A DNA stretch of 30,167 bases from a virus, in IMG/VR virus record IMGVR_UViG_3300022539_000375, positions 1 through 30,167 of that record. One strand, given 5' to 3'. The notes beneath the pieces were generated by a model. The model ran no database searches and was not told the DNA's origin. It saw nothing but the letters and a program-made list of their open reading frames with translations. The translations under genes were made by a program, and so were the position numbers. Shown here piece after piece: positions 1 through 7,027 of this stretch. The stretch's first letter is position 1. Each line of letters opens with the position of its first letter.

Positions 1-1798
1 GCTCTGTTCCTTTACCTTCTGGTTTCAGACAATTTGCTTCATAATCAAAAGCAGAAGTTCCTCCCCTCCTTATCATCTCCCTGATAACCTTTGCAGCTTG
101 AGATGGTCTGACAATTACCTCAATTTGCTTTTTGTAATCAGGAATTTCTGTCCAGGGTTTACTTTTTGATTTTCTAATTGCAAGTTTCAAATGCTTTCTG
201 AAAATTCCATCCACAATCTTATCTCCCCTTCGGCTTATATACGATGGGTGAAAAGTTGGGATTACCCAAGCATTTGGATTAGTACAAGGTATGCAAAATC
301 CTGCCCATCGGCTAATCGTTCCTATATCTTCCTTCCATATTTCTGATAATAGAGATTTACAAGCAACAGCACCCAACAACAGAATAACATTAGGCTGATA
401 CTTTTTAATGGTTTTCATCAGGTTAGGACGGCAGGCTTCTATCATATAATCTTCTGGAGTTTTATTCTCCAATGGACGACAATTATGACTTATTATACCT
501 AAACTGATATAACTATTATCCTTTTCAACTTCCAAACAATAAAGATACATTTGTTTTTTTTGTTTTCGGACTAAAATAGACTTTATTGGAGTATATAAAA
601 AGTAATATTTGTGTTGTTCATTCTTCAATACTCTTTGAATTTCTTTGACGGGATTATTTGTTCGTAGAAAGATTAATTTAGCACCCATATTAGATGCTAA
701 TAATTCTCTATGTTTGTAATAAGTCTTTTTATATTTTTTAAGTAAATGAAATTTCTTTATATTTTCAACCTCAATTAAAAGTTTATATTTTGGAAGAAAA
801 AAGTCAAAGTTCTCCGTTCCAATAGCATATTGAGAGAAAAATTCAATACTTTGTGCAGTTAGGTATTTCGCAATATTTTTTTCACCTTTTCCTATCATAA
901 ATGTATACTTACTGATTTTATTTTTGCTTTGTCTAATAATTGCATTTTTTGAGTATCCTAAACGTTTGTTTTTTTCTGTCCTATTTGCTGCTGGATTCCA
1001 TTTACCCTGCCTTACTAATTTTTTCACTTTAATATTAGCTTTTTTGGTAATCTGAAATTTATTTCTAATCCCAATCTCATATTGAGTTTTTAATGATTTG
1101 GATATTGCTGGTCCACTTTTTTTAGCAGCAGATATATTATGACATATTTGAGAACATGTATTTTCTGACAAATCAAATCTACCTGGATTCTTATGATATA
1201 TTCGACCACATATAATACATTTCTCGCCTAATACTTGGATTTTATCTGTAATACGTAAATCACAGGCTTTTGTCCATCCTTTCAAAGTCCTAAATAAATG
1301 GTTTGCTGTTACTGTTAATTTGGAGTTATTGATTTTAATATCGATAAGAAGTTCTTTGTTCTTACGAATATGTAATGGAAGGTCCTGGCTTCGAGATAGA
1401 ACTTTACAAAATCGTCCCTTATGAGTTAGAACAAAATCTCCAGCTTGTATATTATGTATTTGTTTATACCCCTTACTGGTATAAATTAGAACTTTAGGAC
1501 TTACAAAACAAATAATGGCATTGGTCTTAATACAATCTAAATCCAAATCGATATTCAATGGTTTCAAATGTTCTCTTCTAAAATATTTCCCAACCTTGCC
1601 TACTAATTGTATATTTTCTCTATCCTCTTGTTCACCGGGAGCCTCCACAACTATCAATATCTTTTTTCGTCCCTCGCCAGTGGCAGGCATCTTTGGCGAT
1701 TTGCAATGTTTATACAAGCCACACAATCCACAGTGAGCTATTTGCCCTGTCTTCTGCTTGCTTTGTATTCTCGAAGATGTGAAAAATCCCTTAGTCAT
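1..1798 (-). CDS. Uracil-DNA glycosylase (family 4/5-like) fused to probable DNA polymerase, interrupted by an intein; 3' end outside window
   Basis: The gene runs leftward from ATG 1798 (the codon before it is a stop) and stays open to the window edge. The N-extein has an iron-sulfur-type Cys cluster (C23, C26, C32) and glycosylase motif A, EAPGEQED (residues 52-59). After the intein, the text resumes with CRPLENKTPEDY, a second cluster Cys (C456) and the FHPSY motif. About 40 residues on, SAFDYEANCLKPE resembles motif I of a family A polymerase 3'-5' exonuclease. Family knowledge: such enzymes remove uracil from DNA. The polymerase fusion is inference from about 15 residues. The intein sits exactly before a predicted Fe-S ligand Cys (C440), so activity should require splicing. 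It lies downstream of methyltransferase, clamp and helicase genes, which fits replication or repair. The Shine-Dalgarno site is weak. Confidence 0.85.
   Translation of the reverse strand, partial: MTKGFFTSSRIQSKQKTGQIAHCGLCGLYKHCKSPKMPATGEGRKKILIVVEAPGEQEDRENIQLVGKVGKYFRREHLKPLNIDLDLDCIKTNAIICFVSPKVLIYTSKGYKQIHNIQAGDFVLTHKGRFCKVLSRSQDLPLHIRKNKELLIDIKINNSKLTVTANHLFRTLKGWTKACDLRITDKIQVLGEKCIICGRIYHKNPGRFDLSENTCSQICHNISAAKKSGPAISKSLKTQYEIGIRNKFQITKKANIKVKKLVRQGKWNPAANRTEKNKRLGYSKNAIIRQSKNKISKYTFMIGKGEKNIAKYLTAQSIEFFSQYAIGTENFDFFLPKYKLLIEVENIKKFHLLKKYKKTYYKHRELLASNMGAKLIFLRTNNPVKEIQRVLKNEQHKYYFLYTPIKSILVRKQKKQMYLYCLEVEKDNSYISLGIISHNCRPLENKTPEDYMIEACRPNLMKTIKKYQPNVILLLGAVACKSLLSEIWKEDIGTISRWAGFCIPCTNPNAWVIPTFHPSYISRRGDKIVDGIFRKHLKLAIRKSKSKPWTEIPDYKKQIEVIVRPSQAAKVIREMIRRGGTSAFDYEANCLKPEGKGTE
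482..1510 (-). mobile_element. In-frame intein (343 aa) with an EDxHD/Vsr-like endonuclease domain
   Basis: The intein is residues 97-439 of the glycosylase ORF. It starts at Cys (CFVSPKVLIYTSKGYKQI, block A, with NIQAGDFVLTHKG). Block B is SKLTVTANHLFRTLKGW, with the T..H motif. It ends YLYCLEVEKDNSYISLG followed by SHN and then Cys as the +1 residue. All canonical splice residues are therefore present: C1, TxxH, terminal HN and +1 Cys. Between the splicing blocks is a Cys pair region (CIICG, CSQIC), then a block with NFDFFLPKYKLLIEVE, a following H and YKHRELLASNMGAKLIFLR. That block resembles the restriction-like EDxHD (Vsr-like) homing endonucleases of phages. The insertion point, between TNAII and CRP, is one of the most conserved spots in family 4 glycosylases, as expected of homing. 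The endonuclease assignment is less certain than the intein call. Confidence 0.9.
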
Positions 1799-1814
1799 TT
1801 AGTTTTAATACTTT

Positions 1815-1955
1815 TTATCCATTCTTCAAATTGCATCGCATTTCTGTCGCCTGATTAAGACAACCAATAAGATATTTCTGATATTCAGATTCCAATATTC
1901 GCCTTGCTTTTCGTGCTCCTCTTTTACCCAGTATTTGCTCTAATGTTTTTTTCAT
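1815..1955 (-). CDS. Small hypothetical protein, 46 aa
   Basis: The ATG overlaps the stop of the upstream methyltransferase (ATGA), a typical translational-coupling junction. The product starts MKKTLEQILGKRGARKARR and is basic in its first half, with no recognised domain. It lies between the methyltransferase and the glycosylase and ends 17 bases before the glycosylase start, filling the gap exactly. I do not recognise it; the junction is the main support. Confidence 0.55.
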   Translation of the reverse strand: MKKTLEQILGKRGARKARRILESEYQKYLIGCLNQATEMRCNLKNG

Positions 1956-2668
1956 TTCTTTTTTACCAATCCAAATGATGCTTTTTTTGTTTTTATTTTC
2001 TTCCTCGACTTTTCAAACAAATTTGGTCTTACACCTCTCAATCTCTTCCTTGTAATCTCACAATATTTTTCAGAAATATCTATACCGATGTATCTACGGC
2101 CTAACATTTTGGCAGCTACACAGGTTGTGCCTGAACCACAGAAGGGGTCAAGGATAATATCATTAGGATTAGAAAATCTCCTTATACACCAACGAATAAT
2201 ATTAAGGGGTTTTGGACAAGGATGATTTTTGTCCTTGCAACTTCTCAAAAATCCTACCTCCGCTCCACCTGAATAATGAATACTATCAGATTTTAATATA
2301 CCATTTATAGAACCGAATCCTTTTACGTCTTCACCGTAGAATAATATTGGTGTCCATTGACATATGCCACATCTTCCATAACCTGCGGTAGTATCCCAAG
2401 AATATGATAAAATCCAATCAGCTGGTGGATATATCCAAAGGTTTTTAATATAAGAAAACATTATCGCTCTTAACGAAATGTCTTTAATGCGTGGAACACT
2501 TTTGTCTAATAGCAATTTAAGATTCTCAAGAGTATCCTTATATAAATCATATTTCCAATCCAAACCATACGGTGGGTCAGTCAGTACCAAATCCACACAA
2601 TTATCCGGCCAATCTTTCATAACCTTCAGACAATCGCCACAGATGATTTTGTTAATTGGTAAATCCAT
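1952..2668 (-). CDS. DNA methyltransferase, beta-type motif order (DPPY first)
   Basis: A 238-residue amino-methyltransferase. It shows motif IV TDPPYGLDW near residue 31, and motif I as ILDPFCGSGTTCVAAKMLGRRYIGID near the C-terminus. This order is typical of beta-class N6-adenine or N4-cytosine enzymes, which use S-adenosylmethionine. The C-terminal tail (RKKIKTKKASFGLV) closely resembles that of the second methyltransferase at 9907-13203 (KKKMKKKKERESFGLI), and the N-terminal INKIICGDC resembles INEIIYGNC there, so the two are probably paralogues. The first codons overlap the end of the zinc-ribbon gene upstream; the stop overlaps the start of the 46-aa gene downstream. Target sequence cannot be read. 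It may protect phage DNA from host restriction. Confidence 0.88.
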   Translation of the reverse strand: MDLPINKIICGDCLKVMKDWPDNCVDLVLTDPPYGLDWKYDLYKDTLENLKLLLDKSVPRIKDISLRAIMFSYIKNLWIYPPADWILSYSWDTTAGYGRCGICQWTPILFYGEDVKGFGSINGILKSDSIHYSGGAEVGFLRSCKDKNHPCPKPLNIIRWCIRRFSNPNDIILDPFCGSGTTCVAAKMLGRRYIGIDISEKYCEITRKRLRGVRPNLFEKSRKKIKTKKASFGLVKKK

Positions 2669-2804
2669 TTACCTTTCTATCCTTATATTTCTCTCTATAA
2701 CAGTTTATTGTATTTTCACTATTGCAAGACCAGCACCGAGCATGTCTCTTGTTGCTGACAAACCAACAGCAGCAATCGTAGCAATAATGATGATAGAAAG
2801 TCAT
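2652..2804 (-). CDS. Small zinc-ribbon protein, 50 aa
   Basis: From ATG 2804 the product has closely set Cys pairs (YCYDCCCWF, then ARCWSCNSE and INC), which look like a zinc knuckle. The open frame extends upstream to 2882, but that part overlaps the HNH gene in another frame. The stop region overlaps the start of the methyltransferase. The HNH gene upstream appears to have read into this gene by insertion, since the last 30 or so residues of the HNH ORF are a frame shadow of this one. The start is uncertain. Confidence 0.5.
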   Translation of the reverse strand: MTFYHHYCYDCCCWFVSNKRHARCWSCNSENTINCYREKYKDRKVNGFTN

Positions 2805-3336
2805 TCTCACTTTCTTCAATCTTTCCCATATATATATTTTTAATTCTCTTTTGGAAAATCCGTACCCAAACTTCTCTATCATTATTCACTTCCGTGTTAC
2901 AAGAGCGACATAAACTAATCAAATTTTTGGGATTATTTTTCATTTTATCATAATCAATATGATGAATGGAAAGCCTCTCATTATTATTTCGTTCTTGTTT
3001 CTTACCACAGAGTTGACAAATATAATTATCACGTTTGCGAATACTTCCTCTTATTCGCTTATACTCAAGTGGATATGATTCAAAAGAAATTCCGCCACGC
3101 CAATTCGAATGATTTTCAAGATATTTCTTCACAGATTTACTTATTTTCTTTTTGGTTTCCTCCGATTTTGGTATCCCATACATATGACTCCGTTCACCTT
3201 TATGAGATTCACTTATCTTTCTATTATGCTCCTCAGAGTGAACTAAATTAGGATTCATCTCTTTCGTTATACCTCGTAGTGCTTTACCCAACTTTCTTTT
3301 ATGCTCTTCCGTTTTTTGGTAAACGCCTGTAAGCAT
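2719..3336 (-). CDS. Freestanding HNH homing endonuclease with NUMOD3 repeats
   Basis: The N-terminal half carries NUMOD3-type DNA-binding repeats (HSEEHNRKISESHKGE and KSEETKKKISKSVKK). The C-terminal half has an HNH nuclease: CQLCG, then SIHHIDYDKMKNNPKNLISLC and a second Cys pair. These enzymes cut intron- or intein-free alleles and spread their own gene. The start (ATG 3336) overlaps the stop of the clamp gene (TAATG). The last ~36 residues (from about MGKIEESEN, with LLLRLLLLV) do not look like part of the domain and overlap a zinc-ribbon gene in another frame, suggesting insertion of the endonuclease into an existing operon with loss of its own stop. Confidence 0.88.
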   Translation of the reverse strand: MLTGVYQKTEEHKRKLGKALRGITKEMNPNLVHSEEHNRKISESHKGERSHMYGIPKSEETKKKISKSVKKYLENHSNWRGGISFESYPLEYKRIRGSIRKRDNYICQLCGKKQERNNNERLSIHHIDYDKMKNNPKNLISLCRSCNTEVNNDREVWVRIFQKRIKNIYMGKIEESENDFLSSLLLRLLLLVCQQQETCSVLVLQ

Positions 3337-4352
3337 TATTCTATTACTCCCAGAACGGTTATATAGACAAATTTCTCACCCGTGACTTTCAGACGGCTGG
3401 ATGATACCTCACACTTATTATACTGCCTTACCAATTCCATCAGTAACTTTGCTGGTATAGTAAATTGCAATGGTTCGCCACTGTATTTTGATTTCTTGAT
3501 TTCAGTGAACCAGCCCGATGCTCCCTTGCCAGTGATTTTGAATTTAGTTGGTTTGAGGTCAACAATGATATTACTACCCTCAACATTCTCGGATGAAAAT
3601 ATTTCAGCCTTCTCGACAGCTTCCTTCAGACCTTTTGGCAGCACTAATGGTTTCCCTTCACTTCCCTTCAAAATCTTTGTTATGTCTTCAGTAGGATAAT
3701 CCTCCACAAAATGACGGCAACTGAGAGTCAATCCAGTAGAATTCCCAAAATGAATCCAATGTTTTGTCTCGCTGAATTTTGTCATATCCAGCGACACAAT
3801 ATGCTTCAATGACTCCTTTCTTATTAATACAGATTCGGATATATCAGTCTTTATTCTGAATCGGGTCACCTGATGATTATCACAAGCCTCCATCCACTTT
3901 GAGCAAATATGTATACAAGTCATAACAAATTGGGCTTCATTACTACCGGCACAAGGATGGACGATTGAAACAGCATCGGCAAAATTGGTAGGCAGGTCTT
4001 TCCATTTCTTTGGGGTTTCAACTGTTTCAATAGGAAGTAAAATGTCTTGTTCCATTCGGATACCCGACCGTCTATGTTTACCCTTAACAAGCAATTGAGT
4101 ATGTTTACTACTGACATCTATTTCCAATTCCTCCTCTTGCAATTTGCGAAGGATGGAAATAAGGGGCATAGCTTGCACTGCCCCTTCAATGTTCAACATA
4201 GATTTTTGTGAACAGGCTATTTCATCATTGTACGTGCGAATCGCTTTGTCCTTGAAAATGAAACAGGATGATTGTTCTATGATTTCCCTGGTTGATAGAC
4301 CTGGCAATACCGATTCCAATTGCTTTAGTAATTCTTCACGGTTGATTCTCAT
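3336..4352 (-). CDS. dnaN-like: DNA polymerase sliding clamp, DnaN-like
   Basis: A 338-residue protein whose layout fits a beta clamp (usually about 360-370 residues). The N-terminal domain is MRINREELLKQLESVLPGLS, followed by a short strand and a FIFKD segment. The middle has repeated strand-helix blocks. The C-terminal end, FTIPAKLLMELVRQYNKCEVSSS then EKFVYITVLGVIE, matches the last strand pattern of clamp proteins. Clamps encircle DNA and tether the polymerase. Strong Shine-Dalgarno AAAGGAG precedes the ATG. Neighbours (glycosylase-polymerase, helicase, primase) support replication. Sequence similarity is structural-pattern level, so a search would be needed to exclude another clamp class. 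Confidence 0.72.
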   Translation of the reverse strand: MRINREELLKQLESVLPGLSTREIIEQSSCFIFKDKAIRTYNDEIACSQKSMLNIEGAVQAMPLISILRKLQEEELEIDVSSKHTQLLVKGKHRRSGIRMEQDILLPIETVETPKKWKDLPTNFADAVSIVHPCAGSNEAQFVMTCIHICSKWMEACDNHQVTRFRIKTDISESVLIRKESLKHIVSLDMTKFSETKHWIHFGNSTGLTLSCRHFVEDYPTEDITKILKGSEGKPLVLPKGLKEAVEKAEIFSSENVEGSNIIVDLKPTKFKITGKGASGWFTEIKKSKYSGEPLQFTIPAKLLMELVRQYNKCEVSSSRLKVTGEKFVYITVLGVIE

Positions 4353-4370
4353 TTGTTTCTCCTTTTACTC

Positions 4371-5306
4371 TCAAAATAAAGTTGGTCTATTATCTACTTT
4401 TGGAAAATATTTTGGAGGATATGGCTCTGTAGAATAAAGAGGAATATGACAAGCCCAAGAATATATCCTTTTGAATTCCAAATTGTCTTGCACTTTTTTG
4501 TCTCTGTCCAACATTACAAATACCAATTGGTCTGCATCTCGTAAAATATTTATTCTTGTTAAAACAGTTTCTACACTATCAGTTATTCCTACATAAATAT
4601 ACCATCTTGTTTGCCATTTTTTCAATCCGTTCTTCTGCAATATTTCTAATGCTTTTAATACAGATTTTTTATAAGAAATATGGTCAAAAGCAAACCTAAT
4701 TTTTGCAGTTGATGGTTTTCTTGAACCACCCCAGTCTGCCCAATATTGTAAAGTAAATATTTCTTTACAAATTTTATTCGTCAAAAGTCGGTGGTCAAAT
4801 CCTGAGTTAAAGTCAACTCGAAGTTTTTCCTTTTTAATTTGTTTAGTTATTTTGAAAAATTGTTCAGGTAAACCAAGTATATTATTATCTAAAAGTGTGA
4901 TAATTTTTGCTTTCCCATCCCATATATCATAAATATCACCAGTAATTTGACATTGGCCTTCCTTTTGTTGTACAATACACCAAGAGCAATCTCGCACACA
5001 TCCCCTTGTAGTAAACCCAATATTTTTTCTTGGCTTAATTCTCTCTATTTTCAACGGTAATTTTTTTGTTATGTTATAGCCACTTCCACCAATCTCCGCG
5101 ATACCCTCCCATTTTCTACAAAAATGCTTATTATAATCAAATATACAAGAAACATAAATTTTATCATAATCATTTACAAACAATGGTAGAACTGATTTAT
5201 CTTTTATTTGAATAACTTTATCACCTCTTTTTTTGTAATAAAATTGGAGTTTTTGTAAAGCTATATTTGGAATTACACTATCAACGTCAACCAATAAAAT
5301 TCTCAT
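4371..5306 (-). CDS. Radical SAM protein
   Basis: From ATG 5306 the protein is 311 residues. It carries the radical SAM cluster motif RGCVRDCSWC (C103, C107, C110; CxxxCxxC), which binds a 4Fe-4S cluster and cleaves S-adenosylmethionine. The N-terminal ~60 residues (MRILLVDVDS, then a helix and YDKIYVSCIF) resemble the Rossmann-like or B12-binding-like N-domain often fused to radical SAM cores. A longer frame starts at TTG 5330, but that lies inside a hairpin, and ATG fits better. It sits between the clamp and a lysine-rich protein, in the replication arm. Substrate is unknown; phage radical SAM proteins of this kind are rarely characterised. Confidence 0.82.
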   Translation of the reverse strand: MRILLVDVDSVIPNIALQKLQFYYKKRGDKVIQIKDKSVLPLFVNDYDKIYVSCIFDYNKHFCRKWEGIAEIGGSGYNITKKLPLKIERIKPRKNIGFTTRGCVRDCSWCIVQQKEGQCQITGDIYDIWDGKAKIITLLDNNILGLPEQFFKITKQIKKEKLRVDFNSGFDHRLLTNKICKEIFTLQYWADWGGSRKPSTAKIRFAFDHISYKKSVLKALEILQKNGLKKWQTRWYIYVGITDSVETVLTRINILRDADQLVFVMLDRDKKVQDNLEFKRIYSWACHIPLYSTEPYPPKYFPKVDNRPTLF

Positions 5307-5322
5307 TATTATAATTCTGAAA

Positions 5323-5361
5323 GCTAACAAAGGATTAAGAAATTCTTAATCCTTTGTTAGC
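5323..5361. repeat. Perfect 39-nt palindrome (19-nt arms) before the radical SAM gene
   Basis: The arm GCTAACAAAGGATTAAGAA is followed by one base and its exact reverse complement. As RNA it would form a long AU-rich hairpin. On the minus strand its first arm contains AAAGGAT, the core of the ribosome-binding leader used all over this arm. There is no clear T-run after it, so it is not a classical terminator. It could sequester a ribosome-binding site or mark an RNA-processing site. Confidence 0.75.
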
Positions 5362-5369
5362 AAATATAG

Positions 5370-6017
5370 TCATTTCACAATGATATAGTATCCTTTATTG
5401 TCTTGCCCAATGTCAGTAATGCCTCTTGAATCTGCCAAACATTTCGGATAACGTGGGATACAACGTTCCATACTTTCTGAATTCTTATCAGGAAATCTTT
5501 TCTTCAGCAAAGATAAAATTTTCTTTGCTGAAATTGGTTGATGTATTTGTATAAATTCATACATTGACATCATAAGACCTGGTTTCTTTTCCTTCGTTGC
5601 GACTGCTTTCTTTGCTTTCTTCTTTGTGTCCTCTTTCTTAGCAGCTTCCTTCTCCTCTGTCTTTGTCTTACTCTTGTCTTTGGCTTTCTTCTCTGCTTTC
5701 CTTACAACTTCACGTTTTCTGGCAGCCTCGACATCCTTTTCCCGCCCCTTAGCAGCCTCAGCATCCTCAATGTCAACCACTGTAATCTTTTGTTCACGTT
5801 CCAATGCTCTCAAAATCACATCCACTTTCCTTTGCATTTTGGAAGTGAAATTAGCACCTTCAACAAGGTTGGGCAGATTTCTGATTTTCTTCTGCAACCG
5901 GATTACGTCCCACGTGCCAGCCGTTTTGAAACCCAACGCTTCAAATATCCTTATAGCCCGTGTCTTTGTTACTTCTCCTGTAAACTTTTTACCTTTTTTC
6001 TTTTTCTTCTTACTCAT
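5370..6017 (-). CDS. Lysine-rich hypothetical protein with folded ends
   Basis: The start at ATG 6017 has GGAAAGG seven bases upstream; an ATG at 6041 (eight codons longer) overlaps the stop of the upstream 50-aa gene and is an alternative. After a poly-lysine start (MSKKKKKKGKK) there is a domain with RIFEALGFKTAGTWDVIRLQKKI. A long highly charged middle (Ala, Lys, Glu, about residues 90-150) looks like an extended helix or disordered linker. The C-terminal ~65 residues (SMYEFIQIHQPISAKKILSLLKKRF) look like a winged-helix fold. This pattern suggests a nucleic acid-binding protein with two folded ends on a flexible arm. I do not recognise a family. Confidence 0.7.
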   Translation of the reverse strand: MSKKKKKKGKKFTGEVTKTRAIRIFEALGFKTAGTWDVIRLQKKIRNLPNLVEGANFTSKMQRKVDVILRALEREQKITVVDIEDAEAAKGREKDVEAARKREVVRKAEKKAKDKSKTKTEEKEAAKKEDTKKKAKKAVATKEKKPGLMMSMYEFIQIHQPISAKKILSLLKKRFPDKNSESMERCIPRYPKCLADSRGITDIGQDNKGYYIIVK

Positions 6018-6037
6018 CTTTTTTCCTTTCCAATGTT

Positions 6038-6190
6038 TCATTTGACCAATCTTTGATATTCTTCTTCAATTTCCCTTTTGAAGTTTTTCCAGCGGGTTTG
6101 TTCCGCTACAATAAGAATTTGTTTCAAATTCATTTCATTTGAAACCAAATCTTCAACGAATTCTTGTATTGTTCTAACATTTGATTTCAT
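6038..6190 (-). CDS. Small hypothetical protein, 50 aa
   Basis: The product begins MKSNVRTIQEFVEDLVSNE and continues with a charged helix-rich sequence. Its TGA overlaps the ATG at 6041 of the lysine-rich gene (ATGA). Codon pattern and the junction suggest a real gene; no family is recognised, and there is no strong Shine-Dalgarno site. Confidence 0.5.
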   Translation of the reverse strand: MKSNVRTIQEFVEDLVSNEMNLKQILIVAEQTRWKNFKREIEEEYQRLVK

Positions 6191-6247
6191 TATGTTTTCT
6201 CTCCAATCTTCCAAGCAATTTCGCTTTCTCCTTGACTTGACAGAATT

Positions 6248-6361
6248 TCAAGGTTTATTTAATATAATATCAAGTTGTTGTTCATCAGTTCGGCTATTCC
6301 TAATTGCTTGACTCTTTTCAGCATCCTCTCATTTTTGTTTCCGTTTTTCTGTGCGTTTCAT
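6248..6361 (-). pseudogene. Possible small ORF with an in-frame TGA after codon 10
   Basis: From ATG 6361, which closely follows the stop of the gene upstream, the frame reads MKRTEKRKQK, then TGA, then 26 more protein-like codons starting EDAEKSQAIRN and ending ILNKP and TGA. Either it is a decayed gene, a readthrough case or chance. The rest of the 6191-6364 gap shows no other frame of note. Confidence 0.25.
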
Positions 6362-6364
6362 TTA

Positions 6365-6613
6365 TCATTCCCCATCAAATACGATTTGCACTCCCCTTCC
6401 TTCGATTCCTACAAATTGAGAAATATCAACAATTTTATATTTATAAGAATCTATATCAAATTCATCAATCTCTGGCCCTAAATCTTCATCAAAATCTACT
6501 TTGCCTATTTTGATTTTTTCGTTTACAGCCTTAGTTATACAAGTGCATTCATCATCATTCTGATTATACTTTGTTAGCATTTCAATCACTTTCTTAACTG
6601 TGAACTTCTTCAT
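6365..6613 (-). CDS. Small acidic hypothetical protein, 82 aa
   Basis: Begins MKKFTVKKVIEMLTKYNQND, a helix, followed by an acidic region with strands (KIKIGKVDFDEDLG, YKYKIVDISQFVG). The start overlaps the stop of the 37-aa zinc-finger gene (ATGA), and the leader GAAAGGATGG lies upstream. Not recognised; part of a run of small cassettes. Confidence 0.65.
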   Translation of the reverse strand: MKKFTVKKVIEMLTKYNQNDDECTCITKAVNEKIKIGKVDFDEDLGPEIDEFDIDSYKYKIVDISQFVGIEGRGVQIVFDGE

Positions 6614-6723
6614 TTTATTTTTCCATCCTTTCCCGCTTTGTGATGTTTCCCTTCATAATGATTATTACCTCTTACTCTGAAACCACACTCGCTACAATAC
6701 TTTTTACTTTTTCTCGGTTTCAT
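6610..6723 (-). CDS. Zinc-finger microprotein, 37 aa
   Basis: The product starts MKPRKSKKYCSECGFRVRG and contains NHYEGKHH. The C-x2-C pair and the later His residues are spaced like a small C2H2-type finger. The standard leader GAAAGGATGGTAAAT precedes ATG 6723, and the stop overlaps the next start. A DNA- or RNA-binding role is inferred only from the finger. Confidence 0.6.
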   Translation of the reverse strand: MKPRKSKKYCSECGFRVRGNNHYEGKHHKAGKDGKIK

Positions 6724-6737
6724 AATTTACCATCCTT

Positions 6738-6947
6738 TCAATTACTAATAGAATCAATAAGAGATAAAGCTTGAGAGAGATTATCACGTTGCACGGCATC
6801 CAATCTTTCTATAATCATCTCTGCCTCACCCAAAGCACGAGAACATCCTTTCTCAAGTGGCCTAATTTGATACTCACAAATAGTTCTCATTGTTTTGAGC
6901 CCATCTATCTGCTTCTGTGTTATATTTACATTTTTACCTTTTTTCAT
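6738..6947 (-). CDS. Small helical hypothetical protein, 69 aa
   Basis: Starts MKKGKNVNITQKQIDGLKTM and is almost all helix-forming (EMIIERLDAVQRDNLSQAL). It has the standard GAAAGGATGGTAAAATG leader. A bare 18-codon frame (6975-7031) precedes it and may be a fragment left by insertion of the endonuclease gene upstream. Function unknown. Confidence 0.65.
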   Translation of the reverse strand: MKKGKNVNITQKQIDGLKTMRTICEYQIRPLEKGCSRALGEAEMIIERLDAVQRDNLSQALSLIDSISN

Positions 6948-7027
6948 TTTACCATCCTTTCAATTATCAAAGTTTCATTCTTTATTCTTATTATTGTAAT
7001 AAGTCGGTGTAACTTTCAATAAAAATT

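Noticed and set aside
5626-6045. Rightward 139-codon ORF
   Set aside because: Exact antisense of the lysine-rich gene; Ser/Phe-rich shadow.
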